Below are positions 17,669 to 27,897 of a DNA stretch of 64,000 bases, in pieces. Below the pieces are notes generated by a model. It made no database searches. It had not been told where the DNA came from and saw only the letters and a program-made list of their open reading frames with translations. Position numbers and translations under genes: made by a program. The stretch is from Desulfovibrionaceae bacterium (GTDB lineage Bacteria; Desulfobacterota; Desulfovibrionia; Desulfovibrionales; Desulfovibrionaceae). The stretch's first letter is position 1; each line of letters opens with the position of its first letter. The stretch lies in assembly GCA_009773665.1 (NCBI GenBank), contig WSYE01000005.1:1-64000 (forward strand). The letters run 5' to 3'.

Positions 17669-18256
17669 GTGAAGCCCATCAAGAAAGACACCCGCCAGGC
17701 CATCCTGGAAGCGGCCGCGCCACTCATCTACCGCCAGGGATTCCATCGCACGGGCCTCAAGGAGATCCTGGAGGCGGCGGGGGTTCCCAAGGGGTCTTTC
17801 TATTTCTACTTCAAGTCGAAAGAGGACTTCGGCCTCGCGGTGATCGACCATTATTCCAGCCGGTTGAACGAGCGTGCCAACAGGGAGCGCGACGCCTCGG
17901 CGCAGCCGCCCCTTGTCCGGCTGAAGACCCTGTTCACTGCCCGGCGAGATCTTCGTGTGAGCGACGGCTGCGAGGGCGGCTGCCCTCTGGGCAATCTGGC
18001 CCAGGAGATGAGCGACCTGTCCCCGGTGATGCGCCAGCGTCTCCAACAGGCCTTGACCCTGGTGGCCTCGCACATAGTGGCCCTGCTCCACGAAGCCAAA
18101 GAGCGCGGCGAACTGGCTGAGGCTCTCGACCCTGCACAGCTGGGGGAGTTCATCCTGGACGCCTGGGAAGGAGCGCTTTTACGCATGAAGGCCGAGAAGA
18201 GCCCGGAGCCGCTGGACCGATTCATCCACTTCATTTTCAACACGATTCTCGCGTAG
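17669..18256 (+). CDS. TetR/AcrR-family transcriptional regulator
   Basis: The N-terminal helix-turn-helix domain (about residues 5-55 of 195) contains GLKEILEAAGVPKGSFYFYF, an almost exact TetR recognition-helix pattern. A ligand-binding helical domain follows with three Cys-containing turns (DGCEGGCPLGN), as in NemR-like regulators that sense electrophiles through cysteines. The GTG at 17669 is chosen because the operator lies just before it; a TTG at 17633 would place the operator inside the coding region. It controls itself and the AhpD-like gene downstream through paired operators. Confidence 0.85.
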   Translation: MKPIKKDTRQAILEAAAPLIYRQGFHRTGLKEILEAAGVPKGSFYFYFKSKEDFGLAVIDHYSSRLNERANRERDASAQPPLVRLKTLFTARRDLRVSDGCEGGCPLGNLAQEMSDLSPVMRQRLQQALTLVASHIVALLHEAKERGELAEALDPAQLGEFILDAWEGALLRMKAEKSPEPLDRFIHFIFNTILA

Positions 18257-18280
18257 TCCCTGTTTTTTTGGCAACTTCAA

Positions 18281-18295
18281 TAGCCGACCGGTCTA
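18281..18295. promoter_or_regulatory. TetR operator, site 2
   Basis: TAGCCGACCGGTCTA lies 16 bases before the AhpD-like gene and is nearly identical to the site ahead of the TetR gene, marking that gene as a target of the regulator. Confidence 0.75.
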
Positions 18296-18311
18296 CTACA
18301 AAGGAGACGCC

Positions 18312-18827
18312 ATGCTGCTTTCAATCGTCGAACCCGGTGCCGCCACGGGCCGCCTCAAGGAAATCTACGACATCTTCCCCGCCGAAGTGGGCATACCCAA
18401 AACCCTGCAACTCTATAGCGCCAGTCCGGAACTCTTGAACCGGCAGTTCGGGTTCATCAGCTACTTCCGCGAGCACCCCCGCCTGTCCCCCGGCTTCTCC
18501 GCATCCCTGCGCTACGCCGTGGCGGTGAAGTCCGGTCACGGAGCGTGCCAGTTGTTCAACCGCAACCTGCTGCGCAAGATGGGCCTTGAAGAGCATGAAA
18601 TAGAACAGCTCGCGCAGACCCGCTCCGAAAAGGCCCTGGAAGCTGACGAACAGGTCCTTCTGGACTTCGTGCTGAAGGCCGTGGACGACCCCGCGTCCGT
18701 GAACAGCCAGGACATCGAGGCAGTGAAAGCACACGGCTACCAAGAGTCGGACCTGCTGGACGCCATGGTCATGGCAGGGAACATGATCTCGTCCTCGGTG
18801 GTCTGGAAGACCTTCGGCGACAGGTAG
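18312..18827 (+). CDS. Carboxymuconolactone decarboxylase/AhpD-like protein
   Basis: The all-helical 171-residue protein resembles the carboxymuconolactone decarboxylase/AhpD family, whose members act as alkylhydroperoxidases or ring-opening decarboxylases. In the usual active-site helix (SLRYAVAVKSGHGACQLFNR) only one Cys is present, so the CxxC of true AhpD is missing and the His/Cys arrangement is atypical. AAGGAG precedes the ATG. The operator at 18281-18295 puts it under the adjacent TetR regulator, so it probably handles the compound that the regulator senses. Confidence 0.65.
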   Translation: MLLSIVEPGAATGRLKEIYDIFPAEVGIPKTLQLYSASPELLNRQFGFISYFREHPRLSPGFSASLRYAVAVKSGHGACQLFNRNLLRKMGLEEHEIEQLAQTRSEKALEADEQVLLDFVLKAVDDPASVNSQDIEAVKAHGYQESDLLDAMVMAGNMISSSVVWKTFGDR

Positions 18828-18842
18828 CCGTACGCAAAATAA

Positions 18843-18868
18843 CCGGGCGCACCATAAGGCGCGCCCGG
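18843..18868. terminator. Hairpin between convergent genes
   Basis: Stem CCGGGCGC/GCGCCCGG separates the AhpD-like gene from malQ on the opposite strand. There is no strong T run on either side. Confidence 0.5.
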
Positions 18869-18874
18869 CGATGA

Positions 18875-20383
18875 TTATTCCCGGCGTCCGCGACCGTACA
18901 GCCCGGCCAGCGCCTTGAGCCTGTCCGCCAGCTCGTCGGAAAGTTCTCCAGCGCCCATACGCCAGGACCAGTTCCCGGCAGCCACCGACGGCGTGTTCAT
19001 GCGCGCCTCACTGCCCAGGCCCAACACGTCCTGCATGGGGGCCATGGCGATGCGGGCCACGCTCATGGAACACAGACGTAGCATGGCCCAGGGGACCTCG
19101 GCTGCGGGCAGGTCGCGCCCCAGGTATTCCAGCAGAACGCGCCGCCCCTCATCCCCTGCGTCGTTCAGGAACCAGCCCAGGGTGGTGTCGTTGTCGTGGG
19201 TGCCGGTGTAGGCCACGGCGTTCTCCACGTGGTTGTGGGGCGCGTCGCGATTCTCGCCCACGCCGTTGCCGAAGGCAAACTGGAGCACCTTCATGCCGGG
19301 GAAGCCGAAGCCGTCGCGCATTTCGCGCACGTCCGGGGTGATGACGCCCAGGTCCTCGGCCAGAATGGGCAGCACCGGGAAATGCCCCTGGAGCGCCATG
19401 AAAAAGGCCACTCCGGGCGCTTCCACCCACTGGCCCTTCACGGCGGTCTTCTCCTCGGCGGGGATCTCCCAGTATCCGGCGAAGCCCCGGAAGTGATCCA
19501 GGCGCACGAAGTCATAGAGCCGGAAGTTGTGCCCCAGGCGCATGACCCACCACGCGTAGCAGCTTTGCGAGTGAGCGTCCCAGTCGTACACGGGATTGCC
19601 CCAGCGCTGGCCGGTGCGGCTGAAGTAGTCCGGCGGCACGCCCGCCACAAAAAGCGGTTCGCGGTCCGGCCCCAGCTTGAACAGGGTCTGGTTGGCCCAG
19701 ACGTCGGCACTGTCCTGGGTGACGTAAATAGGCGCATCGCCGATGATGAGGATGTCCAGGCTGGAGGCGTAGGCTTTGAGACGCGCCCACTGCTCGGCGA
19801 ACAGGAACTGCACGAAGGCTTCCTTGAGAATCTTCCCGGCCAGGGCCTCGCGCCGCTCCGCCAGAGCCTCGGAGTTGCGGTCGCGCAGTTCGTCTGGCCA
19901 GCGCGTCCAGGACATGCCACCCAGAGAATGCTTGATGGCCTTGAACAGGCAGTAGTCGTCCAGCCAGGAGGCGTTCTCCTCCTGGAATCGGGCGAAGAGC
20001 TCCAGGCGCGGCAGCTCTTGGGCGTGGCGCTGGAAGGCCGCTTGGAGCAGGCGCTCCTTGTAGGCCGTGGCAGCGGCGAAATCCGTAACGCCGGGGTCCT
20101 GCGCGGAAGGCTCGCCCAGGTCGTCCTCGGTTATCCAACGGTCCTGGGCCAGCAAATCCGGGCTTATGAGCAGGGGGTTGCCCGCGAAGGCCGAGTCCGA
20201 GGAATAGGGAGAATTCCCGATGAACGTAGAGGTGGGGGTCAGGGGCAGAATCTGCCAGAAGGACTGCCCGGCCTTGGCCAGGAAGTCGAGAAAGGTCCGC
20301 GCGCCCGGCCCAAGATCGCCCACCCCGTAAGGGGAAGGTAGGCTGGTGACGTGCAGCAGAATGCCCGCGCCGCGTCTATGCAT
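18875..20383 (-). CDS. malQ: 4-alpha-glucanotransferase (amylomaltase)
   Basis: The 502-residue GH77 enzyme transfers maltodextrin segments between alpha-1,4 glucans. It opens with MHRRGAGILLHVTSLPSPYG, the classic start of compact bacterial amylomaltases. It contains VRLDHFRGF with the catalytic Asp, the acid/base Glu in LAEDLG and the third acidic residue in YTGTHDNDT. Length matches the family. With glgB on the same strand it points to glycogen or maltodextrin metabolism, although the genes between are unrelated and no glycogen synthase is in the window. Confidence 0.95.
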   Translation of the reverse strand: MHRRGAGILLHVTSLPSPYGVGDLGPGARTFLDFLAKAGQSFWQILPLTPTSTFIGNSPYSSDSAFAGNPLLISPDLLAQDRWITEDDLGEPSAQDPGVTDFAAATAYKERLLQAAFQRHAQELPRLELFARFQEENASWLDDYCLFKAIKHSLGGMSWTRWPDELRDRNSEALAERREALAGKILKEAFVQFLFAEQWARLKAYASSLDILIIGDAPIYVTQDSADVWANQTLFKLGPDREPLFVAGVPPDYFSRTGQRWGNPVYDWDAHSQSCYAWWVMRLGHNFRLYDFVRLDHFRGFAGYWEIPAEEKTAVKGQWVEAPGVAFFMALQGHFPVLPILAEDLGVITPDVREMRDGFGFPGMKVLQFAFGNGVGENRDAPHNHVENAVAYTGTHDNDTTLGWFLNDAGDEGRRVLLEYLGRDLPAAEVPWAMLRLCSMSVARIAMAPMQDVLGLGSEARMNTPSVAAGNWSWRMGAGELSDELADRLKALAGLYGRGRRE

Positions 20384-20470
20384 GCGATGCTCCTCGTGTC
20401 GAGCGTATGAAATCGTGCTCTGCGTTCTGTCAGTGCGCCGGAATGATTTTTTCCCGGCGCCCCGCTTCTG

Positions 20471-21406
20471 TCAAGCGGCCCCGGAGGCCAGTCCGTCCGC
20501 CACCTGGGCGATGCGCCCCTTGAAACTCTCCATGAGCGACAGGCTGTTACGCAGCACGTTGGTGCGGGCGCGCTCGGCCTTGTCTTTCCGGCTCAGGGCC
20601 TGTTCCACGGCGGCGGCGCCCAGGGTGATCTGGCGCTCCAGGCAGGTCTCGGCGCGCTCCGGGCTCACCTGTCCGGACGCGGCCAGGTAGGTCAGGGCCG
20701 GGACGAAGGGCACGTCCATCTTGCCGTTGCCCTTGATGCCCAAAAGCACCTGGGACAGGCTCGGCATGGGATGGAAGCTGGCCGAGGCCATACCGTAATA
20801 GGGCAGGAACACCGAGTCGCGGCGGACGACTTCCTGACGGGCTTCCAGCAGTTCGCGGTCCTGGTCGCGGGTCAGCTTTCCGTTCTCAAGAATGCGCGGC
20901 GCGGCCTGGGAGAAGTCGCAGGGCAAGCGGCTCTCCAGCGCGGAGAGCGGCACGTGCTGGAGCATCTCGGGATAGAGGGGGTCCAGGGGGAACACCCGGC
21001 AGCCCAGCGGGCGGCGCTCGTAGATGGTGCAGGTTTCGTCGGCCCCCAGAGCAGGACACTTCGCGCCACCGGCCTCGAAGTCCCCCAGACCGCAGGCGCT
21101 GACCGAGAGGAAGGTCACCACGCGCTCGCCGGTGGAGCGCACGCGGCCCACCTGGAACACGGTTTCGCGGCTCTGGTCCATGGCCAGTTTGTCCTTGCGG
21201 AAGGCCAGGGTGGTCAGCAGTTCCTCGTGAGTGATGGGTACTGCCGGGCGGTTTTTGCGGAAGTCGCCCAGATTCCAGGTCTCCATGGAGAAGACCAGGG
21301 CCAGGAGGAACTCGGAGTCGTAGTCCAGGGCCTCGGCCAGGCCCAGCGGGATGCTGGCCCGGCAGCAGCGGCCGCACTGGGTGCAGTTGAAATGCTTGGA
21401 TGTCAT
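20471..21406 (-). CDS. YkgJ-family cysteine cluster protein
   Basis: The 311-residue protein has the YkgJ pattern of clustered cysteines. FNCTQCGRCCR near the N-terminus is joined by later Cys residues in VSACGLG, GAKCPAL, ETCTIYERRPLGCRVFPL and LPCDF, which together probably ligate zinc or an iron-sulfur cluster. The C-terminal 120 residues look helical and lineage-specific. Biochemical function of the family is undefined. It lies between malQ and the DUF429 pseudogene on the same strand. Confidence 0.75.
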   Translation of the reverse strand: MTSKHFNCTQCGRCCRASIPLGLAEALDYDSEFLLALVFSMETWNLGDFRKNRPAVPITHEELLTTLAFRKDKLAMDQSRETVFQVGRVRSTGERVVTFLSVSACGLGDFEAGGAKCPALGADETCTIYERRPLGCRVFPLDPLYPEMLQHVPLSALESRLPCDFSQAAPRILENGKLTRDQDRELLEARQEVVRRDSVFLPYYGMASASFHPMPSLSQVLLGIKGNGKMDVPFVPALTYLAASGQVSPERAETCLERQITLGAAAVEQALSRKDKAERARTNVLRNSLSLMESFKGRIAQVADGLASGAA

Positions 21407-21505
21407 GGTGCTGGAGCGCCTTTTGCGGTGTTCGGTTCTGCGGGAAGATCGCTTCGTTGACGAGGAGAGATTGTGGACATCATTCGAGGCGGCGTCAACC
21501 GTGAG

Positions 21506-22314
21506 TCAAGCCCGGCAGTGCGGGTCCATGATCCAGCCCTCGAAGGCCAGAACGTCCGGGTCGATGAGGTCCGGGCCGGGAAGCCCGAAGTTCTCGCCGC
21601 GCCGTTTCCAAGCCCAGGCGGCCTGCACGGCGCAGATGAGGGAATCGAGCAGGTCGCCCTTGCGGTCCTCGCGCATGCGCCGGGCGTCATCTTCGGCGAA
21701 CGAGACGGTGAAGCCGTAGACTTCCTGGAAACGCCCGCCGCGCATGGACTCCAGCATGGCCTCGCGCCGTCCGGCCCGCTCACCCTGCTGGTGCTTCGGG
21801 CCTTCCTTGTAGCTCTTGTGGCCGCAAAACCGCTCCGCGAACACGCCGGGATAGACCTCGAAGAGCAGGCGCGAATCGCCGTTCATGCGCTGGGGGACCA
21901 CCGCGCAGGGGCACTCCGCCAACAGCCGCGCACCGGCCAGAAACATGAGCCCCACCGGCGGGAAATCCACGTGCATGGGGCTGCACGCGTTGGCAGCGGT
22001 TCCGGCCAGGCGCTTGCGTTCGCGCACGCCGCGCCCGTCTACGGGGCTGGTCTTCATGAGGGTCTTGAACTCCGCAGGCGAGAGTTGCCTCAACAGGCTC
22101 TGGAAGCGTTCCCACTCCACGGGCCATTCCAGGCCCAGAACATGGCCGGGTGCTTCCCGCAGAAGGCGCGCTGGCTGGGAAAAAGGGAAATCGCAGCCCA
22201 TGGCCCACGGACCAGGGGAGCGCAATAGCTCCTCCAGTGGACCGTAGCTCTCCCGGTGGACAACGGTTTGCCCCGCCCCGGAGCGCTGGTGAAATCAAGG
22301 CCGTAGATGCGCAT
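21506..22314 (-). pseudogene. Frameshifted DUF429 (RNase H-like) gene
   Basis: The reading frame starting at ATG 22314 gives MRIYGLDFTSAPGRG, the characteristic N-terminus of DUF429 proteins, with the first Asp of the predicted RNase H-like site. The rest of the protein, from the PGPWAMGCDFPFSQPARLL block to the stop at 21506, is in another frame. The span is 809 bases, one short of a multiple of three. The break falls near a GGGGCGGGG run at about 22267-22280, so one lost G would explain it. It is either a true pseudogene or a sequencing indel. A downstream TTG at 22225 could still give a truncated product. Confidence 0.7.
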
Positions 22315-22376
22315 GGACGCCGTCATGCCCTGGAAACCGATGCCCGACGCGTTGCCGCCATCAGCACGACACCCGG

Positions 22377-24290
<1,914 letters not shown>

Positions 24291-24512
24291 GCCGTCTCCT
24301 GGGTTTTGGGGTATTCGACGGATAAGATACGGCAAATGCGGGGCAAGGGAAAGAGACTTCGAACGTGGGGCGGGAGGATTGCGGGACGGGGCAGACATCA
24401 GTGGACGACGCCCTTCCTGCGCGACCTGGTTGACCAAACGTGCCAGCGATGCCAGAGTCAATACGCAATACCCTTTGAGGCCCACGAGAATCCAGCACTC
24501 ACAGGAGCCACC

Positions 24513-24776
24513 ATGCGCGTCATCGCCGTCATCACCCTGCTCGCTCTCGTTGCCTGCGCCACGCCAGCCAAGAAACCCGCCTTCGACGCTGCCGACACCA
24601 ACAATGACGGGAAGATCTCCAACCAGGAATTCAAGAAGCTGTTCAAGAGCTCCGACCAGGACAAGGCCGATGCGCAGTTCAACCGCCAGGACACCAACCG
24701 CGACGGACTCCTTACCGGCCCCGAGTACGACCTCTGGGACACGATAGGCTCCGACGACAGCCAGCGCCCGTTCTAG
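24513..24776 (+). CDS. Small EF-hand lipoprotein
   Basis: The 87-residue product has a short lipoprotein signal with lipobox LVAC (Cys about residue 15) and two EF-hand loops, DTNNDGKISNQE and DTNRDGLLTGPE, each with the Asp/Asn, Gly and terminal Glu positions needed for Ca2+ binding. It probably sits in the periplasm as a calcium-binding lipoprotein. AGGAG lies seven bases before the ATG. It is transcribed divergently from glgB. Confidence 0.8.
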   Translation: MRVIAVITLLALVACATPAKKPAFDAADTNNDGKISNQEFKKLFKSSDQDKADAQFNRQDTNRDGLLTGPEYDLWDTIGSDDSQRPF

Positions 24777-24861
24777 CGGATTGTCCTGGCAGGTGAACGC
24801 CCCAGGCCTGGCGACTCGATAGCCCGGAATCGGGCCGCCAAGGGTTAGCCAGCAGGTGGAA

Positions 24862-24901
24862 TGAGACAAAACAGGGGCTGCGCCTACTGGCATAGCCCCT
24901 G
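24862..24901 (-). terminator. Minus-strand terminator of the cassette region
   Basis: On the minus strand, arms CAGGGGCT and AGCCCCTG enclose a 14-base loop and are followed by TTTTGTCTCA. This closes transcription coming from the broken cassette at 24926-25325. Confidence 0.6.
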
Positions 24902-24925
24902 ACATCGTGGCTCGCCCGCAACAGT

Positions 24926-25325
24926 TCACACCGCTGCTGGGCACTTGGCAGTCGCCCCTCCATCCCGATTCATCCCGGCAGCGATATCAGTTCGTAGATA
25001 CCAGCTTTTCCTGGGATACTGCCTCTGCCCGGCGCTTGCTCCAGAACCTGCTCCACCGCCGTCAGCCGGGGCGTCGCCCCCGCTTCCACCGCCATGCTGC
25101 GCCGCGTATGCAACCGGGCGGCCAAGGCCGTACCCCTGCTCTGCGCCACGCGCCTCGAAGCGCGATTCCTCCGGCATCCGGCTGTGCTCGGGCGCTCCGG
25201 CTGCGGTCATGGCTGCTGGCTTGTCTAGGTATGCCCTCGCGGGCGTTCACGTCCGGGGTGTCGTCCTCGAACAGCACGCCGCCCTTGCCCAGGTTGGCCA
25301 TGCCCGCGTCCAGCCAGAGGCTGGA
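24926..25325 (-). pseudogene. Broken copy of the cassette module (copy 1)
   Basis: The minus strand reads WLDAGMANLGKGGVLFEDDT, then loses frame where one extra base (TCTAGGTATGCC against TCCAGGATGCC in copy 2) interrupts the module, and resumes as MTAAGAPEHSRMPEESRFEA. After the module only about 40 unrelated residues remain before a stop at 24926, so no enzymatic C-terminal domain survives. The upstream ~200 residues found in the full-length gene at 27898-29385 are also absent. This is a decayed orphan cassette. Confidence 0.8.
25019..25325 (-). repeat. Shared cassette module, copy 1
   Basis: This stretch aligns with 26737-27071 and 28496-28797. The central part, from GCGCCGCGTATGCAACCGGG to the block encoding MANLGKGG, is close to identical in all three. 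It is more divergent than copies 2 and 3 at its 3' end (coding sense). Confidence 0.85.
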
Positions 25326-25489
25326 TGTCAGGCGCCAATCACCCTATACAGACAACCGCAACTGTCCAGAAAGATCATCAGCACTTTACTCTCCCCAACA
25401 AATGATGCTACCAAATCATGCTGCTGCCAGTACGCATGCAAGCCTAAAAAGACACAGACACATATCATTCCCAAAAGAACGAGGCCGCG

Positions 25490-25993
25490 ATGTTCGCCAG
25501 GGCGTTTTTATTCGCATGCACCCTTTCGCTCCTACTTCAACCTCAAGAGGTCTTGGCCGATTGCTCATGTGACAGCAAATTTTTCACGGAAAACCAGCGC
25601 CTTGAGCAGGAATCCTTAAGAATATTACGCGAACACAATGCACACCTAGTTCCAGGAAAGTCTTACATTGACAATATGACACTCCCCCATGAGTATACGA
25701 GAACCACACTGTGGGCTATCTATTCATATTATGGACTACTAAGCGCAATTTTACATAGCTACTGCTCGTTAAGCAAGGAAGACAGCAGTAAACTCAAAAA
25801 AGCAATCGAGAATTTTATTGACAGCAACACTGCAATGAGCTGCTCTATAGATGAAAAACTGACGAAATGTTCAACAATTTTACAAGCTACAGGGAAAATC
25901 AAAATGTCTGAAGACATCGAGTCTTTGCGAAAAGAATACGACAACCATTCTAAAGAGTTATTCAATTTTTATTTCGACTGCATTGCGAAATAA
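25490..25993 (+). CDS. Exported small AT-rich protein, candidate immunity protein
   Basis: I do not recognise this 167-residue protein. It has a clear Sec signal peptide (residues 1-24, ending VLA before DCSC) and six cysteines in the mature part, consistent with a periplasmic, disulfide-bonded helical protein. Its DNA is far more AT-rich than the neighbourhood (23 of 60 bases are G or C at 25621-25680). GAGG sits five bases before the ATG. It lies between cassette copies 1 and 2, tail to tail with the transglycosylase cassette, so it could protect against that enzyme. This role is a guess from position and location signal. Confidence 0.6.
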   Translation: MFARAFLFACTLSLLLQPQEVLADCSCDSKFFTENQRLEQESLRILREHNAHLVPGKSYIDNMTLPHEYTRTTLWAIYSYYGLLSAILHSYCSLSKEDSSKLKKAIENFIDSNTAMSCSIDEKLTKCSTILQATGKIKMSEDIESLRKEYDNHSKELFNFYFDCIAK

Positions 25994-26026
25994 CAGACTA
26001 CCACGCTACGCATACTACAATCAGAA

Positions 26027-26054
26027 AGAGCGCCTTTCGACCAAAAGGCGCTCT
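26027..26054. terminator. Hairpin between convergent cassette genes
   Basis: Perfect eleven-base arms AGAGCGCCTTT and AAAGGCGCTCT with a six-base loop lie between the exported protein gene and the transglycosylase cassette, placed to stop both. Confidence 0.7.
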
Positions 26055-26066
26055 ACTCGTATAGTA

Positions 26067-27056
26067 CTACTTTTTATGGATCTCCTTCCACCATCGCGCA
26101 GGGTTTTGAGTTATGGCATTTGGCATGCGCTGCAACAAATACGTTTGTCTTTGCCCTGGAAAAATCTTCTGAAGATGGTAGTATGCCTCTTCAGGCAACG
26201 GCTGGTCAGAATACATTCCTTTTCCACCAGCATTGTACCCTATTTCTGCCAGGAATGGATCTCCATTGCTTCTATTGAGAAGCCTACTCATCAAATCAGC
26301 AGCACCTTTGATGTTGTCTTCTAACCTTGTAGGATCAATATCGAGTTCTTTTGCCGTGTTAGGCATTATCTGAAACAACCCTCGAGCACCTACCGAACTC
26401 ACCTGCTCATGGTTCCAGGTCCCTCCTGATTCTGCATGCGCCTTACTATACAACAGCTGAACCGGTACGCCATACTGTTTCGCGTACTTCTCGATCAACT
26501 CACGTATCCGCTGCCCTTCAGGCGTGTTGGGAGGTTCGCCCACTTTGGGGTAGGTATAGGCATGAGGATCGACGGTCGGAGCATCCTTCGGAGATGTCGG
26601 AAGGTTTTCAGTGAACTTCTTCCCCTGTCCCCACGGCGTGGCACCCCAACCCTCTTGGGTGATGGGCAGCTTCGAGTAATCCGGCGCACCCTCGGGCTGC
26701 GACTGCCCCTGCCCAGGAGTTCCAGGCCCGCCTGGTTGTTGCGTTGGCCCCTGCGGCTGCGCCGGAGTCGTCGCCTGTCCCTGCCCTGCGTTTCCACCAG
26801 GAACAGCCCCGCCGCCGCCAGCCGGGGTGTCTCCACCGTCGCCGCCGCCGTCCTGCGCCGCGTATGCAACCGGGCGGCCAAGGCCGTACCCCTGCTCTGC
26901 GCCACGCGCCTCGAAGCGCGATTCCTCCGGCATCCGGCTGTTCTCGGGCGCTCCGGCGGCGGTCATGGCCGCAGGCTTGTCCAGGATGCCCTCGCGGGCG
27001 TTCACGTCCGGGGTGTCGTCCTCGAACAGCGTGCCGCCCTTGCCCAGATTTGCCAT
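26067..27056 (-). CDS. Orphan-type cassette with lytic transglycosylase domain (copy 2)
   Basis: The 329-residue protein begins with the shared module (MANLGKGGTLFEDDTPDVN), continues through a Gly/Gln/Pro linker and ends in an SLT/goose-lysozyme-like lytic transglycosylase domain (about 180-329). The catalytic Glu209 is in HAESGG, followed by GLFQIMP and GYNAGG, the three hallmark motifs. The enzyme would cleave peptidoglycan. There is no signal peptide. The module is GC-rich but the enzyme domain is AT-rich, so the gene is a chimera. The start may be ATG 27056 or TTG 27092; neither has a convincing ribosome binding site, in keeping with an unexpressed orphan cassette. Confidence 0.75.
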   Translation of the reverse strand: MANLGKGGTLFEDDTPDVNAREGILDKPAAMTAAGAPENSRMPEESRFEARGAEQGYGLGRPVAYAAQDGGGDGGDTPAGGGGAVPGGNAGQGQATTPAQPQGPTQQPGGPGTPGQGQSQPEGAPDYSKLPITQEGWGATPWGQGKKFTENLPTSPKDAPTVDPHAYTYPKVGEPPNTPEGQRIRELIEKYAKQYGVPVQLLYSKAHAESGGTWNHEQVSSVGARGLFQIMPNTAKELDIDPTRLEDNIKGAADLMSRLLNRSNGDPFLAEIGYNAGGKGMYSDQPLPEEAYYHLQKIFPGQRQTYLLQRMPNAITQNPARWWKEIHKK

Positions 27057-27071
27057 GCCTGAGCCTAGCCA
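26737..27071 (-). repeat. Shared cassette module, copy 2
   Basis: The 335-base module is shared with copy 3. Over about 205 bases of the central part I count roughly a dozen differences. Identity stops sharply at TGTTGCGTTGG on one side and CTAGCCA on the other, with unrelated sequence beyond both edges. Confidence 0.9.
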
Positions 27072-27163
27072 GGGGCTGGCACCAGATGACAACTATTGCT
27101 GCTCATACAAAGACACAAAACAACTAATAATACACTGCACTCACTGAAGAGCTGAACTATAAA

Positions 27164-27658
27164 TCAATTATTTTTTTGACTTTCTATCCATCTCAATTTT
27201 CCAGAAGCCATTTTCCCCCACCCATCATGTTCCATCATTGATATCCTCACCCTTACAGCAGACATCGCCTTTTCATCATTTGCAACGTCGTAGCATCCTT
27301 TCAATTGAATTTGTTGTAGCGCATGGACAATCATCCAGACGGCAATACCTTCTTTGTATTTCATAAGCCCATCGGCTAGCACAGCAACAGACTCTTCAGG
27401 TGCATCAAAAAATATTGTTTCAGGAACCAACATGTTACCTGTGACCATGTTAATACACAAATAATAACTTAATCTAGTATCCATATCTCTTGTATGCTTA
27501 ACAAATTCATCAAATTTTATTCCCTTACTATTATTAGCAACCCATTCTTTGCATCTTGAGTCAAACACGCTGTAATCAACATTGTACCAGAAGCAACCAC
27601 TGGATAGCACAAGAACTACAGATCCAAATAAAATTGCTTTCACCAAGGAATGACCCAC
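27164..27658 (-). CDS. Lipoprotein of unknown function, candidate immunity protein
   Basis: The 164-residue protein starts with a lipoprotein signal (lipobox LSSGC, Cys about residue 22) and is not a family I recognise. The mature part is mixed alpha/beta with scattered Cys and a hydrophobic stretch, AVWMIVHALQQIQL. It begins with GTG, preceded by AGGAG at seven bases. The DNA is AT-rich like the other small gene in this locus. It lies downstream of the full-length cassette gene, behind that gene's terminator, and upstream of the transglycosylase cassette. An immunity role is inference. Confidence 0.6.
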   Translation of the reverse strand: MGHSLVKAILFGSVVLVLSSGCFWYNVDYSVFDSRCKEWVANNSKGIKFDEFVKHTRDMDTRLSYYLCINMVTGNMLVPETIFFDAPEESVAVLADGLMKYKEGIAVWMIVHALQQIQLKGCYDVANDEKAMSAVRVRISMMEHDGWGKMASGKLRWIESQKNN

Positions 27659-27830
27659 AACAACACTCCTCCCGGTAATCAGATTCAGTTACAGGACAGC
27701 CCCTTCCGAAGGCCCTATATTCCAAAAATGGAAAATAAAAAATATGCTAGCGCGTACCAGACCACTCAAAACTATATTCAATCACCAGGGCTTGTCGACT
27801 GACCAGCCTATCCCATACTTACCGTGTAAA

Positions 27831-27860
27831 GGCTAGGGACGAAAACAGTCGTCCCTAGCC
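27831..27860 (-). terminator. Terminator of the full-length cassette gene
   Basis: A perfect twelve-base stem GGCTAGGGACGA/TCGTCCCTAGCC with a six-base loop lies 38 bases beyond the minus-strand stop codon at 27898. Confidence 0.85.
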
Positions 27861-27897
27861 TCAAGCGCAACATAATGTCTAATAAACAGCTTCTTTA

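Noticed and set aside
24291-24944. Upstream continuation of the glgB frame
   Set aside because: It covers the divergent promoter and the EF-hand gene; the branching enzyme starts at 24290 with AGGAGA.
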